This document shows, in pieces, positions 34,175 through 44,149 of a stretch of 64,000 nucleotides of DNA; the first letter of the stretch is position 1, and each line of letters starts with the position of its first letter. Under the pieces are notes generated by a model. The model saw only the letters and a list, made by a program, of their open reading frames with translations. It did not search any database and was not told where the DNA came from. The position numbers and the translations under genes are program-made. This stretch comes from Denitrobacterium detoxificans (GTDB lineage Bacteria > Actinomycetota > Coriobacteriia > Coriobacteriales > Eggerthellaceae). The DNA lies in assembly GCF_001643775.1 (NCBI RefSeq), contig NZ_CP011402.1, positions 1,458,432 through 1,522,431 of the forward strand. The letters are read 5' to 3'.

Positions 34175-36013
34175 TCAATCTCCAATTCGCGCGAGCTTCA
34201 CGAAGTCAGGCGTCCAAAGCGCAAGAGCGAGCGATTTCACGAGCTCAGACCTCTCTGCGATTTCATCGCGACTGAACGTCTCATAGGGCTTAAACTCAAA
34301 GCCCGTTTCCTCCATGAACTTGAGGAAACGCGGATTGTGCCGATACGAAGCCGAGACAAGTGCCGCAGAGAGCACGTTACCTTTCTCGCTGCCATACACG
34401 GGAAGCTTCTGCGAGTAGCGGTCATCATTAATCGAGGCATTTGTAGATTTGTCAAGCAAAAGCAGGTTACCTGGCCTGTTCCTCGTAGCATCGAACTCCT
34501 CGCGGCTCCCGTACTCGTCCTGATACCACTCATAGTGGTCCGTAATAATGTGCTCCACCTCAAAGGGACGCTTGCTCTTCTGGGCCACATACTCAAGATA
34601 ATGACCGGGCTGGTCACAGCCACGCTCCACGAAGTCAGTGATGCGGGCCAGCATGTGCCGAATGTATTTCTTAGTGTAGAAGTTCAGCCGGAAGTCGCCC
34701 CAGGCGTCCTCGATGCTCATGCCGAGGTCGTCGACCTCCTTGTCGAGCTGTGCGGCCAGCTCGTCTACGTCGAGGTTGCGTATGCGCTTCGTCAGCTGGA
34801 ACATCGCGTATTTGATCGTGGAGTAGTCCATACTGCGGTAGTTGACGGCCCTCGTATAGATGAAGATGTCGATGAAGCGCGACACGAGCAGGATCTTCCG
34901 CTCGATGGTTTCGCCGATGTCCTCGACGCGTATGGGCGCGAGGCAGAGCTGCGACTGCAGGGTGAAGCTGAGCGCCGCGTTGTAGTAGAGATACGGCTGC
35001 TTCTCGCTGAATTCCCACTCCCAGTGCTTGAGGCGGATGTAGATGTCGGCGAACTTGCAGAACTCCTCGATGAACCGGTCGAAGTCGTCCGACGAGTTGA
35101 GGCCCAGCCGCGCGTGCTCGTCGCGCACCCACTTGTGGAAGCTGCCGCCGATGAGGTCGAAGTCCTCGGGCGTCGCGCCCTTCTTGTTCTCGCGGATGCT
35201 CTCTGCATACTTGGCGCGCAGCCACGCCTTGATACAATCCTCCTCCTCGCTCTTACCCAGCTCCTTCAACGCGAGCATCTTGGCCTTCCAGGCGTCGTTG
35301 AGCTTCTCGCGCCGCTGGTCGTCGGCTACCTCCGAGAGAAGGTAGCCCTTGAGCATCTCGGCGGAGGTGAGGCTCAGCCCTCGGTCGTTCATCGATACGA
35401 ACACCTTGTGCGCGTCCTGCTCAGTCTCGGTCACGATCTCGATGAAGTAGACCTTCTCGGTCAGCCAGTCGGCAAAGTACGGAAGCGCCGCATCGTCGAT
35501 CTCCTCGGGGAACAGGTCGCATATGTCCTGGTAGCGAGCGTATAGGTTCTTGACGCTCTCGCCGTAGCCCTCGGGGTCGAAGTCCTTGCCGTCGTTGAGC
35601 GCCCGCAGACACGGCTCGCGGTCCTCGACCGATATGTTGAACGAGGCGGTACCGAAGCTCTCGGAGAAGATCATCTGGTCCACGGTCGCGATCGTCATGT
35701 CCATGTCAAGCAGGCGCCGGCGCAGGTAGATAAGCAGCAGAGAGAGCGACGAAAGGCGCTGCTGCCCGTCGATGATGGCGTTCTCACGCCCGGCGAGAAC
35801 GACGCTGCCCATGAAGTATACGCCGTACTGCGCGACGTCCTTGCGCTCGTGGGCTGGGTCGTACCAGTTCAGGAACTCGTCGGTCAGGTCGTCGATGAGC
35901 TCCTGCACCTGCTTGTACTGCCAGGCGTACTCGCGCTGGTAGTAGTGGATGGAGTACTTCGTGTTCTGCAGAAGCTGTTTGAACGTCTTCTCTGTTCCCG
36001 TGATCTTCTTCAT
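34175..36013 (-). CDS. DUF262-DUF1524 protein (GmrSD/type IV restriction-like)
   Basis: A 612-residue protein. The DUF262 half has YYQREYAWQYKQ and the hallmark IDGQQRLSSLSLL (DGQQR at 82-86), expected to hydrolyse NTP. The C-terminal DUF1524 half has FEVEHIITDHYEW with the putative metal His488, then NRPGNLLLLDKSTNASI with the paired Asn, an HNH-like nuclease site. Fused GmrSD-type proteins cut modified phage DNA. GGAGAGGGAAGC precedes the ATG. It is embedded in the hsd operon 18 bases after hsdS. Its 5' two-thirds is more GC-rich than its 3' third. Confidence 0.85.
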   Translation of the reverse strand: MKKITGTEKTFKQLLQNTKYSIHYYQREYAWQYKQVQELIDDLTDEFLNWYDPAHERKDVAQYGVYFMGSVVLAGRENAIIDGQQRLSSLSLLLIYLRRRLLDMDMTIATVDQMIFSESFGTASFNISVEDREPCLRALNDGKDFDPEGYGESVKNLYARYQDICDLFPEEIDDAALPYFADWLTEKVYFIEIVTETEQDAHKVFVSMNDRGLSLTSAEMLKGYLLSEVADDQRREKLNDAWKAKMLALKELGKSEEEDCIKAWLRAKYAESIRENKKGATPEDFDLIGGSFHKWVRDEHARLGLNSSDDFDRFIEEFCKFADIYIRLKHWEWEFSEKQPYLYYNAALSFTLQSQLCLAPIRVEDIGETIERKILLVSRFIDIFIYTRAVNYRSMDYSTIKYAMFQLTKRIRNLDVDELAAQLDKEVDDLGMSIEDAWGDFRLNFYTKKYIRHMLARITDFVERGCDQPGHYLEYVAQKSKRPFEVEHIITDHYEWYQDEYGSREEFDATRNRPGNLLLLDKSTNASINDDRYSQKLPVYGSEKGNVLSAALVSASYRHNPRFLKFMEETGFEFKPYETFSRDEIAERSELVKSLALALWTPDFVKLARIGD

Positions 36014-36031
36014 GCTTCCCTCTCCGTGGTG

Positions 36032-37357
36032 CTAGACGCCGGGTACCTTGAACTTGCCGGTCACGGCCTCCGATATCAGCGACTTGCGGTACTCCCGCAG
36101 CTTGTCGGCCATCTCCTGCTTCTCCTCGATCAGTGAGTCGATCTCGGCGGTCTTGGCATCGAGGTATGCGACTATCTTCTCCTGCTCTTCCGGAGGAGGC
36201 TGAATAATAGGGGATCTAGAGACCTCGCCGAGATTATATTTCGCCGCAGCAGTTCCACCTCCGGCTTTTACCGTCTGTATATACGAGCAGTAGTAATCCG
36301 AGTTCATGCAGTAAGCAAGATAGTCCCCGTTGATAGCCCCACCTTTGAGCTTAATCAAACCAAGGCTAACGAATATGTCAAATGTAGGACAGTCTTTAAC
36401 AACGACAGTCACACCCAGGGTGCCAATTCTTGCAAAAAGCAGATCACCCTCTTCGATAGGCGCGTGCTTGCTCAGCTCAAGGTGCTGAGCATACGAAATG
36501 TACTTACGATCCTCAAAACTTATGGTTCCATTTGACATGTCTTTAATAGACAAAAATGGAATTCCTTCATCGGTGTATTCCGGCGTTTGATGAACGCCAT
36601 CCGTAATCAGTTTTGAAAAATGTTTTAAAGGTATGACATCCCAATTCTCTGGTATTTCACTTACCCATTTTGACCCAGATCTCTTCATAGGCGCGTCGGG
36701 GTCGAGGCCCTTGGTGACGGCCTCGGAGATGACCGCCTTGCGGTACTCCCGCAGCAGCCCGACCTCCCGCTCGCAGTCCGCGACAAGCGCGTCGACCTCG
36801 GCGGTCTTGGCGTCGAGGTAGTCGGCGATGGCCTGTTGTTCTTTCTGAGATGGCAAAAAGATCGTAGCCGAACCTATTTTATCGACATTGAGGTTCTTTA
36901 CCACTCCACCATCAACCATTAAGTCAAATTGATGGGTGCAGTATTCCGATAACAAACAGTAGTACAGGTACTCAGGAGAAACCGATTTAATATTTGCGAA
37001 ACATACCCATCCGTCATGAATATAGCCATCAAGCTCTAGAATATACGGGCGCCCAAAGCTCATGGAATTAGTTAGTAGCAAATCGCCCCTATGAACAGCT
37101 CTGCTTTTCGCACAACCGTCAGCAATTATCTTTTGCTTGCAATTACGAATATATTTGCCATCTTTTTCCGTGTCGCCAATCTTGATCCAGTTGAAACTAT
37201 TTGGGTCATCTGCCTCTGCGATAAAATCCTCAATAGGTCTGGGCGACCCTCCGCGTAAAATCAGTGCCACATTCTTTAAGCGTAGCGTTTCCCATTCCTC
37301 GGGAATCTCGCCAATCCACTCGACGCCAGAATACTTATACGCTTCGTAGCGCTCCAT
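36032..37357 (-). CDS. hsdS: Type I restriction enzyme, specificity subunit
   Basis: Sets the DNA target of the system. The 441 residues show two target-recognition domains (about 15-170 and 235-390). Each starts with a W-(I/V)-x-E-I-P-E-x-W motif and ends with a coiled conserved region (IADYLDAKTAEVDALVADCE; VAYLDAKTAEIDSLIEEKQ). The conserved regions are GC-rich and both recognition domains AT-rich, showing mosaic origin by domain exchange. One base separates it from the hsdM stop. Confidence 0.93.
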   Translation of the reverse strand: MERYEAYKYSGVEWIGEIPEEWETLRLKNVALILRGGSPRPIEDFIAEADDPNSFNWIKIGDTEKDGKYIRNCKQKIIADGCAKSRAVHRGDLLLTNSMSFGRPYILELDGYIHDGWVCFANIKSVSPEYLYYCLLSEYCTHQFDLMVDGGVVKNLNVDKIGSATIFLPSQKEQQAIADYLDAKTAEVDALVADCEREVGLLREYRKAVISEAVTKGLDPDAPMKRSGSKWVSEIPENWDVIPLKHFSKLITDGVHQTPEYTDEGIPFLSIKDMSNGTISFEDRKYISYAQHLELSKHAPIEEGDLLFARIGTLGVTVVVKDCPTFDIFVSLGLIKLKGGAINGDYLAYCMNSDYYCSYIQTVKAGGGTAAAKYNLGEVSRSPIIQPPPEEQEKIVAYLDAKTAEIDSLIEEKQEMADKLREYRKSLISEAVTGKFKVPGV

Positions 37358-37358
37358 G

Positions 37359-39122
37359 TTAGAGCCCCGCCTTCTGCAGCTTCTCGGCGATGCTTGCCTC
37401 TAGCTCGCGAATCTCGGCAAGGATTTCGCTGCTGGGACGCAGCGGCGTGTACTCATAGAAATGACGGGTAAAGGGAATCTCGTAGCCCACTACCCCACCA
37501 TCACGTAGCTCGAGCATCTGGCCCTTCTTCTGCTTTTTCGGCTCAATCCAGGCATCGGGTGCATAGGGCAGCACCTCGCGTACCATGTAGTCTTCAACGC
37601 TTTCCGTTAGCGGAATGTTCTCGGTGTCGTTAAGCTCCTTGTCAGCAACCGGACGGCCCTTCTTGTCACGAACGATTTCACCCTGCTCGTCACGCTGAGG
37701 GCGACGCACGTCCACGGTTACGTAGCCGAACTCATCGTTTTCAAACACCTTGCTGAGCTTCGAATCGGCATCTTCGAAATCATTGTACAGGCCGATGATC
37801 TGCGCGATTTGCTCGTCGCTGAACTCGTTGCGCTTGCTGCCCAGACTCTTACGCATCTTGTTGTAGATGCCGTTCGCGTTAATGAGCTGCACCTTGCCCT
37901 TGCGGCGTTCTTCCTTCGTGTTATCGAGCACCCAAATGTAGGTGGCAATACCCGTATTGAAGAAGAAGTCGTTCGGCATGGCGACAATGGCATCCACCAG
38001 GTCGTGCTGAAGCAGATAGCGACGAATCTCGCTCTCGCCAGAGCCAGCTGAACCCGTGAACAGCGGGCTACCATTCAGGAAGACGGCAACGCGGCCGCCA
38101 CCGTCCTCCGGAGCGCGCATCTTGCTTACCATATGCTGCACAAACAGCAGCTGACCATCGGAAATACGCGGCAGACCCGCACCGAAGCGGCCCGCGAACC
38201 CAAGCGTCTCGCGCTCCTTCGTAACCGCAGCCTTCGATTTCTTCCAGTCGACGCCATACGGCGGATTCGAGATCTGGTAGCCAAACGTCTCGCCTTGCAT
38301 CTGGTCGTCGGCAAGCGTGTCGCCCAAATGGACGTTAACAACGTTTCCGCCCTTCAGGATGGTGTCTGACTTGCAGATGGCATAGGACTGGCCGTTGATT
38401 TCCTGCGCGTACGTTACCACCGTAGCCTGCGGATTGATTTCAGCCACGCGGTCGGCGAACACCGTAAGCGCACCGCCCGTTCCAGCGCAGGGGTCGCACA
38501 CCTTCACGATGCGGTTCGGGCGCGTAAGGTCGTCCATCTCGCCGGCGACGAGCAGCTCCGAAGCGAGGCGCAGGCCATCGCGCGGGCTAAAGTGCTCACC
38601 AGCGGTTTCGTTGCTCATTTCGCTAAACTTGCGGATAAGCTCTTCGTAGATGTCTCCCATGTCGGCATTGCTGATGCTTTCCGGAGAAAGATCGACCTTC
38701 GGATTGCAGAAACGCTCGACCACCAGGAAGAGCAGGTCGTATTCGTCGAGGTTTTTGATGACCTCGAAGATCTTGAACTTCTCGAAGATGTCAACGATGT
38801 CGGAGCTGAAGCTCGTAACGTACTGAGTGATGTTTTCTCGGATGCCATCGGCATCCTGCAGAAGCCCCTCCATGGTGAAGCAGCTCGTATTGTAGAAGTC
38901 GACGCCAGCGGCTTTCTTCAGCATCTTGTCGCGCAACGGACCAGCAGGAACGCTCTTTGCGGCAGCTTCGAGCACTGCCTGCTTGGTGGGCTCGAGCACC
39001 ACGTCGAGACGGCGCATAACCGTGAATGGCAGGATGATATCACCGTACTCGTGCTGCTTGAAACTGGAGCGCAGCAAGTCTGCCGTACCCCAAATAAAGC
39101 TCGAGATTTCAGAGTGATTCAT
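37359..39122 (-). CDS. hsdM: Type I restriction enzyme, modification (methyltransferase) subunit
   Basis: N6-adenine methyltransferase subunit, 587 residues. The N-terminal HsdM helical domain has IWGTADLLRSSFKQHEY. The SAM site is VCDPCAGTGGALTVF (208-222) and the catalytic motif ISNPPYG (284-290). GLPRISDGQLLFVQHMV and the late target-binding region are present. AAAGG precedes the ATG. It heads the operon hsdM-hsdS-DUF262-hsdR-nuclease-unknown, all on the minus strand. Confidence 0.95.
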   Translation of the reverse strand: MNHSEISSFIWGTADLLRSSFKQHEYGDIILPFTVMRRLDVVLEPTKQAVLEAAAKSVPAGPLRDKMLKKAAGVDFYNTSCFTMEGLLQDADGIRENITQYVTSFSSDIVDIFEKFKIFEVIKNLDEYDLLFLVVERFCNPKVDLSPESISNADMGDIYEELIRKFSEMSNETAGEHFSPRDGLRLASELLVAGEMDDLTRPNRIVKVCDPCAGTGGALTVFADRVAEINPQATVVTYAQEINGQSYAICKSDTILKGGNVVNVHLGDTLADDQMQGETFGYQISNPPYGVDWKKSKAAVTKERETLGFAGRFGAGLPRISDGQLLFVQHMVSKMRAPEDGGGRVAVFLNGSPLFTGSAGSGESEIRRYLLQHDLVDAIVAMPNDFFFNTGIATYIWVLDNTKEERRKGKVQLINANGIYNKMRKSLGSKRNEFSDEQIAQIIGLYNDFEDADSKLSKVFENDEFGYVTVDVRRPQRDEQGEIVRDKKGRPVADKELNDTENIPLTESVEDYMVREVLPYAPDAWIEPKKQKKGQMLELRDGGVVGYEIPFTRHFYEYTPLRPSSEILAEIRELEASIAEKLQKAGL

Positions 39123-39184
39123 TGTGTTGCCTTTCAGATAACAAGCTTAATACAGAAACTATCAGCGTACGATAAACAATAGAG

Positions 39185-40587
39185 TTATCGATGGCGCTTT
39201 GACTTAGCGATATAGACACGTCCATCGGAACTAATCGTCACATACCCCATGCCTTCTAGCAGAGATACAACCTGCCGAGTCTCACCAGACAATTGGTCTA
39301 CCTTCGGATGTCGTTTATTCAGAATGGAATCTAATTCCTCAAGACCAAATGCATGCAACGCCTCAACTAGCTCTCTCCAATCCCAGTCGCATAGCTTCCC
39401 TAAGACGTCAAGACGCTTCCGGAAGGAAGATTCTCGTATCACCTCTACAACAATACGCCTATCCACATTAAGCTCAATCAACCCATTCACAGAGAGACTC
39501 GCAGCGTATCCCACAAGCGCTTTGTCCAATGAAACACTTTCCCCAAACCTCTCAAAGGCAGCCGCAACACCCGAACTAGATAACCTTCCCCTATCTAGAA
39601 GCACTTGAGCCGTCTCATCATCATAATCCGCATTCAACGCAATTCGGGATCGAAGCATGTTCACCAAGCTAGCTCGATAGTCTTTCGTATGCACGCAAGA
39701 AAGAGCCAACACAGCAGAGAGTTCTTCATCAGACGGGGAAGTATAGGCCACGCACGACATATACGCATCGATATCGCCTTCGATATACGGAAGGCAAAAT
39801 CCACCTGCATACTTATCATGCATCACAGACAAAGAATGCCTGGACAAAACGGGGATCCGCATATCAAACATTAGTCTAATTTTTTCATCCGAAAGATTGC
39901 TCGGAATGTTACTTATTGAATATGTATCAAGAAGACCAAGGAACGACTTGAATTTATCGTCGTCGAGCGAATTGAAATTATTAATTTGAGCTCTAACAAC
40001 AGACAGCGATGCTTCCGAACAATCACTTTTCTTTAGAGAAAAGCCTTCGAACCCGTTAACAAACGCTACCCAGTCACCAGTCGGGCCAACAACTTCCAGG
40101 TAGGAGAGCGCATTAGAAATGGTGCTTGATACCTTCGCATTTTGCAAAAGGATACGCCAGACAGAGGAATCCTTCACATCAGTAAACAAAGCAATTTCGC
40201 CACGATAAGACTTCGCTAAGCGTTTTCGACTATCGGCGGTCATCTCGGCATTAACGAGGCGGATGAACGATTGAGGGGAGCAAGCAACTGGAGAACTCGA
40301 ACTGAGATATTCCGCGACAAATGAGTCCAGGTCGCTTTCTATATTCTTCCAGGTAAAAGAATCCGGTTTAGCGATAACAGAGTCCAAAACGTTTCCGCCA
40401 TCAATAGCAGATCCCGTCTCACGCTCAAATGCAACGCGGATATTATCCTCCGTCTGTAAATAGGAACCGGAATCAAGCAACGTAAGAACCAATTCTTCCG
40501 AAGCATCCTTACCTAAAATAGCAGCTTTGATGCCGAACGCATCCAAGGCCGTTGCAATATCGTCCACAACACCAGGGAAGCAGGTCT
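39185..40587 (-). pseudogene. C-terminal half of a YobI-like P-loop NTPase, cut off by the IS
   Basis: About 467 residues of open frame. From a GTG at 40567, the longest start-bounded reading begins DDIATALDAFGIKAA. The frame continues upstream, without a stop, through ETCFPGV to the 8-bp target duplication at 40588. Removing the IS and one duplicate joins it in frame to the fragment at 42162-44082. The region is mostly helical, soluble and AT-rich, with no catalytic motif. It might still be translated from the GTG but would lack the ATPase domain. Confidence 0.85.
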
Positions 40588-40595
40588 CAAAAAGG
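40588..40595. repeat. Target-site duplication, left copy
   Basis: CAAAAAGG lies immediately left of the IS end and recurs exactly at 42162-42169 on the other side. An 8-bp duplication is usual for ISL3-family elements. Confidence 0.92.
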
Positions 40596-42161
40596 GGCTC
40601 TTCGGTGGTTTCTGTGGGAGAGATTCCGGCATAGGCCCAGCTCAGCGGGCGAAAACAACGATCTGGAACTGAAACGGCCCCGGGAGGGGCCGTTTCCGCG
40701 TCATCCGCCTATGATTGCTAAGCCAAATTCAGACAACCGAAGAGGTGTGACGCATGAAGAGTCTACTACTTCTCGCCCTCGGTCTGGCCCGCACGGTCGT
40801 CCTGGGCGCGCGCATCGAGGCCGAGCGCATCGTCGTGAGCGTCCGGCCCTACAAGCGCGAGCAGCGCCGCTGCCCCGTATGCGGCAGGGCCTGCGACTTC
40901 TACGACATGGCGAACCGCGGGGCCCCCAGGCTGTGGAGGGCGATGGACCTGGCGCGCTCGGCCTGCTACCTGGAGTACGCGCCCTGCAGGGTGCGCTGCC
41001 CGGAGCACGGCGTGCGCACCGAGGCCGTCCCCTGGGCGCGGCACGGGGCGCGCTTCACGCGTGACTTCGAGGACTGGGTGGCGTGGCTGGCGGTCCGCTG
41101 CACCGCCTCGGCGGTCTCCGAGCTCGCCCGCGTCGAGTGGCACAGCGTGGGCGGCGTGTGCAGGCGCGTCTACGCCGAGCTGGAGGCCGCGCGCGGCGCC
41201 TCGAGGTTCGACGGCGTGCGCCGCATCGGCATCGACGAGACGTCGTACAAGAAGGGCCACAAGTACGTCACGGTGGTCGTCGACCACGACCGCGGCTGCC
41301 TCATCTGGGCGCACGAGGGCACCGGCAAGGACGTGCTCAACCTGTTCCTCGACGAGCTCACGCGCGAGCAGAGGCGCGCCATAGAGGTGGTGACCGCCGA
41401 CGGCGCGAGGTGGATAAGGCAGCTGGTCAAGCGCCGCTGCCCCAACGCGAGGTGGGTCATGGACCCCTTCCACGTGGTCCAGTGGATGAACGACGCGCTC
41501 GACGCCGTGCGCTGCGAGGAGTGGAACGCCGCCAGGGCCGCCGCCAGGGCCGCCAGGCCCAGGCCCGAGGGCAAGCGCGGCAGGCCTGCCAAAGGCGAGC
41601 TGCCGCCCGAGGAGGTCAGGGCGCTCGAGGAGGAGGCGGCCTCCATCAAGGGCAGCCGCTACGCGCTCGTGAAGAACCCCGAGGACCTCACCGACGGCCA
41701 GAGGGCGAGGCTCGAGGCGCTCAAGAAGAGGGCCGGCTCGCGGCTGGTCAGGGCCTGGGAGCTCAAGGAGGACCTGCGGGCCGTCTTCCGGGCAGCCGAC
41801 GGCTCCGAGGCCGCCGAGCTGCTCGACGACTGGATGCACAGGGCCGCCTACTGCAAGATCGCCAAGGTCGTCGCCGTGGAGAAGAAGGTGCGCCGCCGGC
41901 GCGACGACATCATCGCCGCAGTCGAGCTCGGCATCAGCAACGGGCGCGTAGAGGCCATCAACAACAAGATCAAGGTGACGGTGAGGATGGGCTACGGCTT
42001 CCGCAACACCGACAACCTCGTGGCCCTGCTCATGCTCAGGTGCGGCGACTGCCAGCCCCAGCTCCCGGGTCGCCCGGTGAAGGCGAGGAAGAAGGGCGTG
42101 AAGGGAGCGAAGAGCGTTGCTGCCTAGGCTAGCCCCTTGTCACACAAACTACCGAAGCCTC
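40596..42161 (+). mobile_element. ISL3-family insertion sequence (1566 bp)
   Basis: The element is bounded by imperfect terminal inverted repeats. The left end is GGCTCTTCGGTGGTTTCTGTG and the right end, read inward, GAGGCTTCGGTAGTTTGTGTG; 16 of 21 positions match. Exact 8-bp direct repeats flank it. It carries one transposase gene. A strong hairpin at 40671-40696 (GAAACGGCCCC / GGGGCCGTTTC) precedes the gene and probably limits read-in expression. The GC content is far above that of the interrupted gene. Both ends and the transposase look intact, so it may still move. Confidence 0.93.
40754..42127 (+). CDS. ISL3-family transposase
   Basis: A 457-residue DDE transposase. The N-terminal zinc-finger-like segment has CPVCGRACDFYD and CRVRCPEHG. 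A helix-turn-helix region follows. The catalytic core shows GIDETSYKKGHKYVTVVV (first Asp), VMDPFHVVQWMNDA (second Asp) and NGRVEAINNKIKVTVRM (Glu). An Arg/Lys/Ala-rich insertion lies between the second Asp and Glu. The C-terminus is basic. GAAGAGGTG lies before the ATG. Its stop overlaps the stop of the truncated host frame on the other strand. The frame is intact. Confidence 0.93.
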   Translation: MKSLLLLALGLARTVVLGARIEAERIVVSVRPYKREQRRCPVCGRACDFYDMANRGAPRLWRAMDLARSACYLEYAPCRVRCPEHGVRTEAVPWARHGARFTRDFEDWVAWLAVRCTASAVSELARVEWHSVGGVCRRVYAELEAARGASRFDGVRRIGIDETSYKKGHKYVTVVVDHDRGCLIWAHEGTGKDVLNLFLDELTREQRRAIEVVTADGARWIRQLVKRRCPNARWVMDPFHVVQWMNDALDAVRCEEWNAARAAARAARPRPEGKRGRPAKGELPPEEVRALEEEAASIKGSRYALVKNPEDLTDGQRARLEALKKRAGSRLVRAWELKEDLRAVFRAADGSEAAELLDDWMHRAAYCKIAKVVAVEKKVRRRRDDIIAAVELGISNGRVEAINNKIKVTVRMGYGFRNTDNLVALLMLRCGDCQPQLPGRPVKARKKGVKGAKSVAA

Positions 42162-42169
42162 CAAAAAGG
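42162..42169. repeat. Target-site duplication, right copy
   Basis: CAAAAAGG directly follows the right inverted repeat of the IS and is identical to 40588-40595. In the parent gene these bases encode the Leu-Phe step of ITLFETCF. Confidence 0.92.
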
Positions 42170-44082
42170 GTAATCTGCTCAGGCGAATACAGACCAGCAG
42201 AATCCGATAAAACACGAGCAATTGCGCCATTATTCATTGCGTCCGCATCAAGCAGCCAAGCAAGACACGGCTCGCTATCAACCTGCTCCGCACACATCGT
42301 ACCTTGAAGCAAAGAGCCAGAAACAACGGACAAGACAAAAAGAGACTTATCGAAGTTGCCTTCCGATAAAAGAAAGTCTGGAATTCGTTCAATAACGGAA
42401 AACGGAAAACGCGGAAGACGCGACACGGCAAGCGAACCAAAATCCGAAGCTTCTCCGAACGCGCACTCAATCATATTTTTGAAAGCTTGATTCTCAGTCG
42501 AGCAGCTTGTAGACATATACTCAGCAAGCGAAAGGTTCATTGTCGAAGGCTTAAGAAATTCATAGTCATGTAAGTATTCCAGAACACTTTCGGGAGCATC
42601 GAGAGCCCATTGATAATTGCTCGATCCGTTCCGCGCCATCATCAACCAAGCACGATCACGATCAGAAAGACGCTTGCTATCAGGCCTCGCAATGTAGAAA
42701 TAATAGCCCTCATCAACAAAACCCGATTTAATTAAATACGACAAAAACTCAACGACATTCTCAATATAGCCATCAGGGAAGCCGCTTTCAGAAAAGGATG
42801 TCTTGCAGTACGGATCTAAGATTTTCTTAAAACCATGTGGACGCAGAAAAACAGGGTCGACATTCTCGCCAGATAAGTCTTTCAAATATTTATAGAGTGC
42901 GCCTCGCCTACGTTCCAAATCGATAAAGACGGAAGGTGCCACATTTTTAATAGCCATCATTGCAAATAGCTTGCTATAGTCAAAACAAGTTTGCTTCTGA
43001 GCATTTAACTCGTCAGCATAGACGCAGTAATCGGTGACGATAGACTTAAGAAGCCTGTAATCATCAATATAAAACGCGGTATTCAGAAGAAGCTGGTTAG
43101 ATAGGTCTCCTGGAAAACCAGACAACTGTTCGACGATGCGACCATACGAATTATAGCCATCAACAATCGGGACAACGGGAATCATCAAATCAAAGAATTT
43201 GGTACGACTCTCACCCAGCAAGACATCATCAGCCAAACAATACACGAATCGTATTGGCTTTATTGCCGAGCCTCTAGCAAGATTTAGCGTTAAGTTCAGC
43301 TCCCGGAGCTGACCCAGGATTTCACTCTGGCTTAATCGATCAAGATCCTCAAATACAAATGCATCTTCCTCGCGGGCATCAAACAATTCAATGATGAAAG
43401 ACAAGTGCTCATCGAAATAGGAGCAGGATTTAACATCCGACTCAACTTCGGCTCGGACGCCTTCCAAGGAAAGAGACTTAACAATCGGAGGACAACCAGA
43501 TTTTACATACCAAACCGAAAGGCCAACGATAAGAAGAACAAGCAGCGCCGCTGTAATGCCGATAGGATAAGCCGAAGACTCCCCTGCAAAAGGATGACTA
43601 ACAACCTGAACGCAAAGAGCGAGAGCGATAACCGTAACGACAAGAAACGCTACAAATGCCATGGCAAGAGCACGTGCATTGAAAGACACCTTAGCCGAAG
43701 GATACTCTGTTTTTACCCATTTAATCGACGAATTACTATTGCTAACCACCGAAAGCTGATCGATGATTTTTCTTTCCAGGGCATTGAGCGATTTCACGCA
43801 TTCCGAATCTTCGGCATCCTTACCCTTATCCATGTTTCGATAATCAAAATCAGCTAGTGATAAATAGGCGAATCGTTTGCCATACGCAGCCTCATAAGAC
43901 TTAATAAAACTGCTTTTGCCGCACCCAACGGGACCCGTTATCGCTATATTTTTAACCGATTCACTTTCAAACGCTTTATTTAATAAAGCACTTTGAAAGT
44001 CACCAACTTCGACATCGTTTCGAGGCGAAAGAAACGAACCTTCAAGTAATTCATGCTGATCCCCCAAGGAAATCCCATCCAA
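42162..44082 (-). pseudogene. N-terminal half of a YobI-like P-loop NTPase, interrupted by the IS
   Basis: About 640 native residues, then 12 residues read from the IS (GGFGSLCDKGLA) and a stop at 42124. Walker A is ITGPVGCGKSS (48-58). Two membrane segments lie near 134-192. The Walker B segment DAFVFEDLDRLSQSE follows, as in YobI/KAP-type NTPases. The start is a TTG just after an in-frame stop and is uncertain. The intact parent would have had about 1107 residues. YobI-like NTPases are found in defence contexts, but the function is not established. Confidence 0.85.
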
Positions 44083-44149
44083 TCAACTAGGCGCAAAAGG
44101 GCATTATTCGATAAAAGAGATGATGAGAACGATCCCAGGCACCAACCCT

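Noticed and set aside
40766-41839. 357-codon minus-strand frame inside the insertion sequence
   Set aside because: It is an antisense shadow of the GC-rich transposase gene, which has the catalytic DDE motifs and proper start.
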